Shown one piece after another: positions 38,332 to 46,204 of a stretch of DNA of 49,213 bases (position 1 is its first letter; the number at the start of each line of letters is the position of its first letter). The notes beneath the pieces are model-generated. The model was not told where the DNA came from. It searched no databases and worked only from the letters and a program-made list of their open reading frames with translations. The DNA comes from Cristatella mucedo (taxonomy: Eukaryota; Bryozoa; Phylactolaemata; Cristatellidae): positions 1-49,213 of the forward strand of contig WPIO01000423.1 in assembly GCA_009760855.2 (NCBI GenBank). The letters run 5' to 3'. The position numbers and the translations under genes were made by a program.

Positions 38332-39117
38332 ATGGAATACCATGAAGTAAAACTAAACTTGTCAGATCACCAAGTAAACTTAATACATAAGAGCGACAAA
38401 CCTATTTCATTCAGGTTAAAAAAAGAAGACTTATCAGGCACAGTTCCAATCTTTGTAACAAAAACGCAACTAAATAAAATAGAAAAATGTAGATCTAAAA
38501 ACACTGGCTTACAACTAAATCTACGTTTGAAACAACTAAAGCAGAATAGAAAAGTTGGTAAGGGTTTAGTAGATTTCATAAATAAACTAACTGGAAACCG
38601 TGAGATGCACATGCGTCTTCCTTCAGGAGTAAAGTCTGAATTTGTTCCAGGTGGTTTATTCAATGGAACAAATCGATATTCGTTCGCCGGGCCGGGAACA
38701 AAGTTTACTCAAAGAATGAATGAATCTTATGAAGGTGTAAATGATTTGGATAGATCTGCTTTAGTGCATGATAGTCTATACACCGAAACTGGATCTATGT
38801 CCGAACCTAAAAGAACAGAAATAAGAAACTTGTCAGACTTAGTTCTTGCTGAATCTGCTGCTAGAATTGCGCTTGACCCTCGTCAACCGAATTATGTAAG
38901 AGAAGATGCAAAGACTGTAGCAGCTGTGATGGCAGCAAAAGCAAAATTAGGCTTAGGCATTGGTGGCGGTTTAAACGATTCATTTGCTACTGATTTTCTA
39001 AAAGATAAAATAAGTAATCCTGCCAGCCTAAATAAGATAAAAATTATGCTCGAGGAATCGTTGATAAAATGCTTGATATCACTCGTAAAAAAATTTAACT
39101 TACAAACTAATTTTTAA
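38332..39117 (+). CDS. Parvovirus-type phospholipase A2 protein
   Basis: 261 aa. The calcium-loop motif FAGPGTKF (residues about 118-125) and the catalytic pair in DLDRSALVHDSLY (His146-Asp147) match the PLA2 domain of parvovirus VP1 and of some adintovirus and adomavirus proteins. In that family the enzyme cleaves phospholipids to let the entering virion out of the endosome. The ~100 residues before it are basic and unlike parvovirus VP1; about 60 helical residues follow (ESAARIALDPRQPNYVREDA). All key residues are present and the frame is intact. It ends tail-to-tail with the next gene, overlapping 4 bp. Confidence 0.85.
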   Translation: MEYHEVKLNLSDHQVNLIHKSDKPISFRLKKEDLSGTVPIFVTKTQLNKIEKCRSKNTGLQLNLRLKQLKQNRKVGKGLVDFINKLTGNREMHMRLPSGVKSEFVPGGLFNGTNRYSFAGPGTKFTQRMNESYEGVNDLDRSALVHDSLYTETGSMSEPKRTEIRNLSDLVLAESAARIALDPRQPNYVREDAKTVAAVMAAKAKLGLGIGGGLNDSFATDFLKDKISNPASLNKIKIMLEESLIKCLISLVKKFNLQTNF

Positions 39118-39602
39118 AACTCTGCTGGATTAAAAACGGATCTCTTTTGAGAACCATAAACTTTTACTTGATCAATCTTTAGCCTAATATTTAATCTTGT
39201 TTCATTATTATAATATTCTTTTGAAACATAACTACCATCAAGAATTCCAGTGATACAAAAATCATTTCCTAATTTCTTAATTACGTCTGCAGGACTAGAT
39301 ACTTTAATTTGTTTATTATTCTCATCAAACATAATACTAGGTTTCTTTCCAAAATCAAATCTAATGCCAATTGTTGATCTTGCACTAGCATCAAATCTCT
39401 TAAATTCTAATTGTTCACTAGATCTATCTATAATATTTTGAATATAAGGAAGCGATTCTTCTGTTATATACATCCATGCACTAAGATAAGGTTTTGAATC
39501 TTTTGAAATTTTCTCTTCAACATGAATGTGTGCAGGCTTTCCTTTAGGGATAACAACTGCAGAATTTTGGAGGACTACAAATTTCTTTTCTTGATTTTCC
39601 AT
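39114..39602 (-). CDS. Unknown 162-aa protein (possible OB-fold)
   Basis: Starts MENQEKKFVVLQNSAVVIPK at 39,602, directly after TATATAGA. Alternating hydrophobic strands near the C-terminus (FCITGILDGSYV and LNIRLKIDQVKVYG) are compatible with an OB-fold ssDNA-binding protein, which such a replicon would need, but no signature is decisive. Soluble, intact frame. Confidence 0.65.
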   Translation of the reverse strand: MENQEKKFVVLQNSAVVIPKGKPAHIHVEEKISKDSKPYLSAWMYITEESLPYIQNIIDRSSEQLEFKRFDASARSTIGIRFDFGKKPSIMFDENNKQIKVSSPADVIKKLGNDFCITGILDGSYVSKEYYNNETRLNIRLKIDQVKVYGSQKRSVFNPAEF

Positions 39603-39612
39603 TCTATATAGT
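39603..39612 (-). promoter_or_regulatory. Start-abutting TATATAGA motif
   Basis: Minus strand ACTATATAGA directly before ATG 39,602. Confidence 0.65.
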
Positions 39613-39630
39613 GGAAATATTTTGTTTAAT

Positions 39631-40020
39631 TCAAATTAATAATTGCATGACTGTACCAAAATCAACAAATTCCATTAATTTAAGAAAGATTAAGCACCTC
39701 ATTCCACAATCCGTTTGATTAAACTTTTGCAGTTGAAACGTTTGAAAACTTGGTGTAACTCCAAAATATTCAATCACTTCTGGCATTGGAGGAGCACCGA
39801 ATGAGTCAAAATAAAAACATCGATCTTCAATTTTTTTTAAGAGCTACCCAATGATATGTTGCTAAATCTGATTTCCCAGTATTGCAAATAAGGCACTCAT
39901 TTTGTTCTGGAGAACTTAATTCATCTCTTGCAAATACACCTTTGAAATATTTTATATCTAATTCTTTTACATAGTGATTTATTTCAATATCAGTCAGTGG
40001 TGTACTTTTTAATTTTTTTT
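39631..40020 (-). CDS. Adenovirus-type cysteine protease (adenain-like), frameshifted
   Basis: Virion maturation protease of the C5/Ulp1 fold, found by reading two minus frames. The first has LTDIEINHYVKELDIKYFKG then VFARDEL, the typical start of adenain, and YHWVAL with the catalytic His (codon 39,851-39,853). After a T8 run (39,831-39,838) the frame changes to YFDSFGAPPMPEV with the Asp (39,805-39,807) and NQTDCGMRCLIFLK with the Cys (39,706-39,708), ending TGA at 39,631. All three catalytic residues survive. There is no ATG of its own: the frame becomes open just inside the A9 run at the end of the upstream zinc-ribbon gene, so the two may once have been one fusion. No single long ORF covers it, which is why it is easily missed. 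Confidence 0.8.
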
Positions 40021-40383
40021 TAAACTGTTAATAGTTTTTCTTAGTTCAGAAAGTAATTGTTCTTTATTAGCTCCAGAACCATATTTTTTCCCATGAGCTA
40101 AAACTCCAGTACCATATTTCTTTCCATGGGCTAAAACTCCTTCACCACTAGCATCGCCGCCATATTTCTTTCCATGAGCTAAAACTCCAGTACCATATTT
40201 CTTTCCATGAGCTAAAACCCCTTCACCAACACTCCTAAGCTTAACAAACTTTGACTTTTTACTTTCACAAATGACACAAATTGCTTTAATCATTCCTCTA
40301 AGGCCCTTTGTGCTATCAATCTCGACATACTCCTCATGAATGTTATCTGTTGGCTTTTTGCACTTCAAGCAATAAATTTCCAT
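40009..40383 (-). CDS. Zinc-ribbon protein with four GVLAHGKKYG repeats
   Basis: 124 aa, start MEIYCLKCKKPTDN at 40,383. Residues C5-x2-C8 and C36-x2-C39 form a small zinc ribbon like those in short proteins of other large DNA viruses. Residues 55-102 hold four copies of GVLAHGKKYG separated by T or GDASGE: a basic, glycine-rich linker repeated at DNA level too (40,078-40,221). The end (LLSELRKTINSLKKN) leads through an A9 run into the protease frame. It could be a substrate-targeting N-domain of the protease or a separate virion/core protein. Confidence 0.7.
   Translation of the reverse strand: MEIYCLKCKKPTDNIHEEYVEIDSTKGLRGMIKAICVICESKKSKFVKLRSVGEGVLAHGKKYGTGVLAHGKKYGGDASGEGVLAHGKKYGTGVLAHGKKYGSGANKEQLLSELRKTINSLKKN
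40078..40221 (-). repeat. Coding minisatellite, four ~30 nt copies
   Basis: Four copies of GGAGTTTTAGCTCATGGAAA-type units in two pairs: copies within a pair are 36 nt apart, and the pairs are about 84 nt apart. Copies are nearly identical, so expansion is recent or homogenised. Confidence 0.9.
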
Positions 40384-40395
40384 TTCTATAATATA
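40384..40395 (-). promoter_or_regulatory. Start-abutting TATTATAGAA motif
   Basis: Minus strand TATATTATAGAA directly before ATG 40,383. Confidence 0.65.
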
Positions 40396-40407
40396 AAAAC
40401 TTTTTTT

Positions 40408-40417
40408 AGTATAGGAA
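40408..40417 (+). promoter_or_regulatory. Start-abutting AGTATAGGAA motif
   Basis: GTATAGGAA before ATG 40,418; only 12 bp from the divergent motif. Confidence 0.65.
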
Positions 40418-41089
40418 ATGTCTCTTAGAGTAAGAGCGTTTAATTTTGGTCAAGACGTGGATACTGGGCATAAAGAGCCTTTACCAAAGGTTCCAATCAG
40501 AGCCTTAGTTTTAGGCCCCAGTGGTTCAGGTAAATCGCAATTGATTATGAATTGGATATTTTATGGAATGGTTAATTACGATAGTTGTACAATTATTGCT
40601 TCAAGTTTAGATCAAAAATTGTATCGCGGACTTATGTCAATGACAAAAGAAAATAAAGCTTATTCTTGGGTGAATGGAATTAATGCTATGCCAGAAGTAG
40701 ACTCGTATAAAAACTGCAAGAATGTAGTTGTGCTTGATGATTTAATGACAGAAGATCAGACTAAAATATTAGACTATTTCACACGAGGAAGACATAAAGG
40801 CTTGAATATTTTCTATCTTGCTCAAGGATTTACTAATATACATAGGAGAGAAATTAGAAACAATGTAAATTTAATAGTAATCTTTAAGCAAAATACAACT
40901 GATATTGAATACATTCGTGATGCATACGTCGGAGACATTGATAAGAAACAATTCAGAGACTGGGTTAATTCTTGTACAAGAAACCGTTTTGGTTATTGTG
41001 TAATAGACCTAACTAAGACTGAAGCGGAAGGCAGATTTTGGTCTGTTGATTCAGAAGGAAAGCAATTAATGACATTTTTTAATTCTTAA
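40418..41089 (+). CDS. Genome-packaging ATPase (FtsK/HerA/A32-like)
   Basis: 223 aa. Walker A LVLGPSGSGKSQLI (residues 31-44), Walker B VVVLDDLM (103-110), then FYLAQGFTNIHRREIRNNVN, the arginine/asparagine sensor stretch typical of A32-type packaging ATPases of Polintons, virophages and large DNA viruses. It drives DNA into preformed capsids. Length and motif spacing are normal for the family. Intact frame; followed after 13 bp by the next gene. Confidence 0.93.
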   Translation: MSLRVRAFNFGQDVDTGHKEPLPKVPIRALVLGPSGSGKSQLIMNWIFYGMVNYDSCTIIASSLDQKLYRGLMSMTKENKAYSWVNGINAMPEVDSYKNCKNVVVLDDLMTEDQTKILDYFTRGRHKGLNIFYLAQGFTNIHRREIRNNVNLIVIFKQNTTDIEYIRDAYVGDIDKKQFRDWVNSCTRNRFGYCVIDLTKTEAEGRFWSVDSEGKQLMTFFNS

Positions 41090-41091
41090 TA

Positions 41092-41102
41092 GATATAGTA
41101 AA
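41092..41102 (+). promoter_or_regulatory. Start-abutting GATATAG motif
   Basis: GATATAGTAAA directly before ATG 41,103. Confidence 0.5.
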
Positions 41103-42278
41103 ATGTTTAATGGGAAAATTTATTCAAGTGGTAAAAAACCTTACAAAGGTAGCGTTCAAGAGGCATTAGATTACGAATCTAAACTGCAAAACCTGCAAGA
41201 TCTGAGAGATGCAAATATTCTAGAAAACTCAAGTGAGATACAAAGAATAGAGTCAGAAATTGCTTTAAGAGATGCTGCTGAGCATAAACTAAACGAGCAA
41301 GCATTAGAGAGATCAACTGATAACTCAGGTAAACTTTGTTGTTGAGAAACTTAAAAGAATTAGACCTAAACTTGCTTCACAGATAGAATTGCAGAAAGTT
41401 TTAGAATACAAACCAAAACCAGACATATCAAGTACTATTCTAAAAGCAAGAACTGCTATTAGTGAAGGAAAGCATAAAAAAGCGATTACTATAGCAAATC
41501 AAGCAAAGACATATGCAGCAAATCCAGAAATACAAGAAGCTATTGATGTTGCTCAAAAAGGTTTAGCTGAAGAGTTAAATATATATCCTACTACTGGAAC
41601 TCCAAAGAAAATACAAGATTTTGATAAAGCCGAACTAATTAAATTACTTAATGAAAAAAATGGATATGTTCCAAATTATGTAACAAGAATAATAAAAGAG
41701 ATAGATAGTGCAAATAAAGATTTAAAGTTGTATGAGCTAGGAGTAAAACTTAATAATGAAAAAATGTATACTACTGAAAAAGAACTAGAACAAACTTCTA
41801 ATGATATATTAGAATATGCAACTAATTATTATAGTAAATTTGATGGTAAACAAATGGATGAAATAGGTAAATTATATGAAGCAACAGTTGATATGAAGAA
41901 AGATTTACTCGATATTATTGGAGCAAAGAAAACTGGGGAATATCTAAACATATTAGAAATATTGTTGAAAACCTTAGTGAAAAAAATATTAATAATGTTA
42001 TTTCTGAGTTAGATAAAAAGCAAAAAAGAAGTGTAAAGGAGCAAAGAGTTTTAGACTATTTAAGACCAAAAATTGGTAGTGGTATTGAAATAATTCCATT
42101 AGTTGTAAAGAACGATTCAGAAGTATTTGACAAGATTGAATTATGGATTCGTGAGCTAGCTGCTGGAAATACTGGTGTTGTAAATTCTATTAGTGCTGCT
42201 GTTGATTACCTTGCAAAATCTAGAAAAGCACCAAAATCGTATGTTGCTAAAATTAATAAACTTTTATATGATATATAG
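41103..42278 (+). CDS. Large helical protein of unknown function, two frameshifts
   Basis: Three consecutive open segments in shifting frames look like one gene of about 390 codons. These are MFNGKIYSSGKKPYKGSVQE... (to 41,345), a second through KPKPDISSTILKARTAISEG and KHKKAITIANQAKTYAANPE (stop 42,012), and a third with VKEQRVLDYLRPKIGSGIEI to TAG at 42,278. Breaks fall near 41,335 and 41,945. The middle shows TPR-like helical pairs and the whole is coiled and charged. Placement between ATPase and minor capsid genes suggests a virion assembly or scaffold role; no family recognised. Confidence 0.65.
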
Positions 42279-42281
42279 AAG
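42272..42281 (+). promoter_or_regulatory. Start-abutting TATATAGAAG motif
   Basis: TATATAGAAG before ATG 42,282 contains the TAG stop of the upstream gene. Confidence 0.65.
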
Positions 42282-43169
42282 ATGTCTAATCTTTTGGGTG
42301 TAGCAAAGGAGATTCTAAAAAGTGTTGAGACAATCAAAAATAATACAATTGCAGGTAAAGAAGGATATATTTTTAATATAACTGGAACTACTAATCCTAT
42401 TAGAGTGACTATAAATGAGCCAATAAGACTTAAAAATAAAAAATTTAAGGTATGCTTCAAAAAGTTTGTTGGCACAAATTCTATTAAGAATATTACAACA
42501 CAAAATAATACTTTTGTTTATAAATATAGTAGTGGTTCTGAGCAAACAGTTACTATTCCTCCTGGAATATATGCAGCTTTATCTGATGATGTAAATACTG
42601 GAATTGTAGATACAATAAATAATTCTATTGTTTTATCTGGAAATGATAAGTTTGTTTTAGGTATTGATACTGCTACTTCTAAGTCTTGGTTTATTATGCC
42701 TAGGAATTTTATATTTTTTGCTTCTAAATCTACTATTGCTCCAATTCTCGGATTTAAAAATATTAATTATACACCTGATGTGGCTTCTGCTACACCAATT
42801 ATACCTGGAGAAGATTCTAGAGATTTTGAAGAAAGAATTAGCTCGTTTAAACGAGTAGAAGATAATAAAAAATATATTTCAGAGAATGAAGTTTTTATTT
42901 CTGACTTGAATTTAATTACTATAAATTGTAATTTGGTAGCTAGTGGAACTAGTTATTTAAATAACCTCGAAACACAAACTCTTAGAAGTTTTGCTTATAA
43001 TTTCTATCCTTGGGAGCAAATGGTATATGAACCTAATACACTTGAATATCACAATATTTCTGGAGAATCTATTTCTGATATATTGATTACTGTTACAGAT
43101 CAAAACTCAAAAGTTTTAGATTTTGGCTCACAACAAATTACTGTTGTAATAGAAATTATTGAAATATAA
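42282..43169 (+). CDS. Penton-like minor capsid protein 1
   Basis: 295 aa, MSNLLGVAKEILKSVETIKN. Beta-rich throughout, with TVTIPPGIYAALSDDVNTGI (a 'PxGxY' strand turn) and the C-terminal signature ISDILITVTDQNSKVLDFGS..ITVVIEI. The same endings (I.I.LTDQN....) occur in the next gene and in single-jelly-roll penton proteins of Polinton-type viruses, which form the vertices. N-terminal ~20 residues are helical and may contact the capsid interior. Intact frame. Confidence 0.75.
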   Translation: MSNLLGVAKEILKSVETIKNNTIAGKEGYIFNITGTTNPIRVTINEPIRLKNKKFKVCFKKFVGTNSIKNITTQNNTFVYKYSSGSEQTVTIPPGIYAALSDDVNTGIVDTINNSIVLSGNDKFVLGIDTATSKSWFIMPRNFIFFASKSTIAPILGFKNINYTPDVASATPIIPGEDSRDFEERISSFKRVEDNKKYISENEVFISDLNLITINCNLVASGTSYLNNLETQTLRSFAYNFYPWEQMVYEPNTLEYHNISGESISDILITVTDQNSKVLDFGSQQITVVIEIIEI

Positions 43170-43176
43170 TATAAGA
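43167..43176 (+). promoter_or_regulatory. Start-abutting TATAAGAA motif
   Basis: TAATATAAGAA-type block before ATG 43,177; favours this start over the in-frame ATG at 43,159. Confidence 0.55.
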
Positions 43177-44022
43177 ATGTCTATAAGAATTACTGGAACT
43201 ACCAGTTCAGATTCGAAGACTTTAGTTCCACCATTGATGCTTGGAACAGATTCTGGGTATAACAAAATAGGCTTACGTAGAGTTGAGTTTACTTATACAA
43301 ACAGAGTAATATCAAATGTTATTACTGAAGTAAACGATATGCTTTGGTATAAAGTAAATATGATAAGCCAAGCTTTCTCATTTGCTATACCAGAAGGATA
43401 TTATGATACCCAAAAGATTGTCACTGCATTAAACCAAGGTCTAATAACCAAGAGTATCTTTTACAATTCTGCTAATAGAAATAGTACTGGAATAAAATTT
43501 AGTGTTGATGTAGATGATAAAATAATAATGCAAGTCGTTGGTGAATATGTTGTATTACTTGGAAAACATTCTGGAGTGTCAAATTCTATTGGAGATACTC
43601 TTGGTTTTAACTCAAACCAGCAAGGTACATTCGATCCTGCGCTTGTTGGTGGAACAGAATATGAGGCTATAGAAAAAGCTATGTATTTCACTGGAACTTA
43701 TAAGGCTTGGAATAAAATGAAGTTACCTGACAATTCTGGAGTAAAATGGGTAAGCATTGATTGTGATCTTGTAGATCCTAGTAAGAATTATGTTGAACAT
43801 ACAAAAGGATTTTTAGAGCAGTCATCATCTTTATATTTAATTGATATTGATGATATTGATCCAGGAGAGAAAGTTGATGTACATATTCCAAACATTTTAT
43901 TCTTGCCTACTCGTGGAGATATTGATGGTGTGAGTAGTATTAAAATTAGTTTAACAGATCAAAATAGAAATAAAATAAATGCTATTACAGACGTTGTAGC
44001 TACAATAGAAATTTCTAAATAA
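43177..44022 (+). CDS. Penton-like minor capsid protein 2
   Basis: 281 aa, MSIRITGTTSSDSKTLVPPL. Shares the jelly-roll features of the preceding protein: IPEGYYDTQKIVTALNQGLI, DTLGFNSNQQGTF, and a C-terminal SSIKISLTDQNRNKINAITD then VVATIEI. Probably an old tandem duplicate that now plays a different vertex role. Intact frame, 6 bp before the next gene. Confidence 0.75.
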   Translation: MSIRITGTTSSDSKTLVPPLMLGTDSGYNKIGLRRVEFTYTNRVISNVITEVNDMLWYKVNMISQAFSFAIPEGYYDTQKIVTALNQGLITKSIFYNSANRNSTGIKFSVDVDDKIIMQVVGEYVVLLGKHSGVSNSIGDTLGFNSNQQGTFDPALVGGTEYEAIEKAMYFTGTYKAWNKMKLPDNSGVKWVSIDCDLVDPSKNYVEHTKGFLEQSSSLYLIDIDDIDPGEKVDVHIPNILFLPTRGDIDGVSSIKISLTDQNRNKINAITDVVATIEISK

Positions 44023-44028
44023 TATAGG
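44021..44028 (+). promoter_or_regulatory. Start-abutting AATATAGG motif
   Basis: AATATAGG directly before ATG 44,029. Confidence 0.6.
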
Positions 44029-44571
44029 ATGGGTAGCTATGCCAGAATTGGTCATGGTAGGATAACTGGAGGAAAATATCATGGATCTGGTATACTTGAT
44101 AAGATTATTGATGGAGTTGGTAAAGCAGCTCCTGTACTTACTGGACTTACTGGACTTAGCGTGAACATTGCAAATAAAGGTATTGAAATGCATCAAGCTA
44201 GAAAATTAATTGAGTTACAAACAAAGAAAGAAAAGATTGATCAGGAGTATGCTAGTAAACGTAGAGATATTGATGATAAAGCTGAAGAGGAAAGAAGGAA
44301 GAAAGAACATGAGTATGAATTAGAGAAACGAAAGAAAGAAGAAGATTATGATAGAAAACTTAAAGAGATTGATTTTGAGATAAAACGAGCGATGCTTGAA
44401 AAACTTAAACCAAAGAACAAAAAGAAATACAAAGCAAAAATGGAAGATTCTGATACAGAGGATTATTCAGAAACGTTAAAAGAAAATGATCCTAGGGCAT
44501 ATAAAGAAATAGAAAAAGTTATAAAAGAAAAAATCAGCTGTACCTGCTATAATGCCTGCACCAAGAGCTGA
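44029..44571 (+). CDS. Coiled-coil virion protein candidate
   Basis: Starts MGSYARIGHGRITGGKYHGS. ITGG followed by K fits the (M/I/L)xGG-x consensus cut by adenovirus-type proteases. Next is a hydrophobic segment (APVLTGLTGLSVNIANKG), then a long charged coiled coil rich in EEERRKKEHEYELEKRKKEE. The frame ends at 44,571 after CTCYNACTKS. Just before, at an A6 run (44,528-44,533), another frame stays open (SAVPAIMPAPRADGYGE), so the real C-terminus may differ. Maturation by the protease is inference. Confidence 0.65.
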   Translation: MGSYARIGHGRITGGKYHGSGILDKIIDGVGKAAPVLTGLTGLSVNIANKGIEMHQARKLIELQTKKEKIDQEYASKRRDIDDKAEEERRKKEHEYELEKRKKEEDYDRKLKEIDFEIKRAMLEKLKPKNKKKYKAKMEDSDTEDYSETLKENDPRAYKEIEKVIKEKISCTCYNACTKS

Positions 44572-44644
44572 TGGATATGGAGAAAAAAAAAAAAAAATTG
44601 GTGCTGGGTTGTACATCCAGAATAAGAAATAAATTTTTACTTTT

Positions 44645-44654
44645 TTATATAGAG
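44645..44654 (+). promoter_or_regulatory. TATATAGAG motif before the major capsid gene
   Basis: TTATATAGAG, 5 bp from ATG 44,660 rather than directly abutting. Confidence 0.6.
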
Positions 44655-44659
44655 AAGAA

Positions 44660-46181
44660 ATGGAAAGTGCACCTATTGACACTATACTCGAATTGGGCGA
44701 TCCTAGTTTTCCTAACTTTAAAATTAAAGATTATCAATACAGAGAGTTTTACCAAACCAATGGAAATGAGACTGATAGTATTGCAAACAAGTTAGTTACA
44801 TTTACTGTTCCTGGTGAACAACAACTTTGCTATGTGTTATCTGATGCTTATCTTTTACTTGAAGGACAATTGCAAGTACAAACAGCTGCTGGTGGAGCCT
44901 TTGCAGCACCTGCTAGAACTCTTGCTGCTGGATTTGTTAACAATGCTGGAGCATGGATGTTTACTTCGATGAGAATTAGACTTGGCGCTGAAGAAATAGA
45001 AAGCTATTCATTGAAAGAAGGCCCTGGTAGCGTATCAACTCTTATGGGACACCTTACATATCCGAATGATTACAATCGAACAGAAGGACCTGCTACTGGA
45101 TGGAAGAAAGATGAAGCAAGTTCATTTGATGACCTATATACTGGCAGCAGTTCTTATGTCAGTCCAAGTGCTTCTGGAGCATCTTCTAGTAATATTGGTT
45201 TTGCTTACAGAAGAGGTCTTTCGAGTGTTTTAGCAGACACTGCAGGAACTTTTAGTATCTCACTTCCACTTTCAAGATTGTCTGGGTTTTGTGCGGATAT
45301 GAATAAGATTCTTTATAATATTCCATTTACACTTGAGATGACTCGAGTTGGTGGAAGTGACTTTGATGCTATTATGACTAGTGCATCAGGAGCTGGTGCT
45401 AATACTAACACAATTACATCTAGAAGTGCTGCTGGAGCTGCTAATGAAGGACTTTGGAATGCATTTAAGATTAATATGTCAAAAATGAGGCTAATGGTTC
45501 CTTGTGTTGTTCCTAAAGAAAGTATTCAAAGAGCACTTGCTGATGTGTCAAGTGAGAGAGCAAAGAAAATTAGACTTAATTACAGAGTCAGACGTTATGA
45601 AAATATGACTCTAACAAACTTTAACCAAGGTCTAAAATATACTAGAACTCTATCTGTACAAAACACTATTGACAAAGTTAGGTGGTTGATTGTTGCTGCA
45701 CAGAATACAAACAAATATAATGATTATACTGGAAATCCTTGCACATACAATCATTGTGATATTAAAAATGTAACTGTGCTTGCTAATGGCTCAAAGCAAT
45801 ATCCTACTGTTGCTAGAAGTAGTTATCCTAAAGACGGAAAATGTTCTACTGCATATCTAGATTTTACTCAATTCAGAAAGCAGTATCTTGGATTAAATGA
45901 AGTTACAGAACCAGTTGGTGTAACTTTCCCTGAATGGTTAATGCTATATCCAATTCATGTTGTTGATTTACAATACAACGATGAACCTTTTAAGAATTAC
46001 TTCAAAACTTGATGTGAGCATTGAATTCAACTCTACTATACCAAATGCAAATCCTGCCACAAACATTATGGTTCATTATTTAACTATCTGTGAGAACACT
46101 GCTGAGCTTACTTCTAATGGTAATGGTTCACCATTTACCTGCAGTAAAGGAACATTTATTTATGATGGGACTGACATTTAA
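44660..46181 (+). CDS. Major capsid protein (double jelly-roll), frameshifted near C-terminus
   Basis: Main shell protein of Polinton-type viruses. The main frame (to 46,012, 450 aa) starts MESAPIDTILELGDPSFPNF. It contains YLLLEGQLQV, GAWMFTSMRIRLGAEEIESY, SLPLSRLSGFCADMNKILYN, EMTRVGGSDFDA, KINMSKMRLMVPCVVP and PVGVTFPEWLMLYPIHVVDL: the LSR.FGF-like and 'LRL.VP.V.P' blocks of the two jelly rolls. A short tail continues in another frame to TAA at 46,181 (SIEFNSTIPNANPATNIMVH and FTCSKGTFIYDG); the switch is near 45,995 by an A4 run. Expected to form trimeric pseudo-hexagonal capsomers. Confidence 0.85.
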
Positions 46182-46204
46182 AGAAATTTATTTTTAGAAA
46201 TATA

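Noticed and set aside
40078-40221. Neuropeptide-precursor-like gene
   Set aside because: There is no signal peptide and no regular dibasic cleavage plus amidation pattern, and it sits inside a viral gene block after a zinc ribbon.
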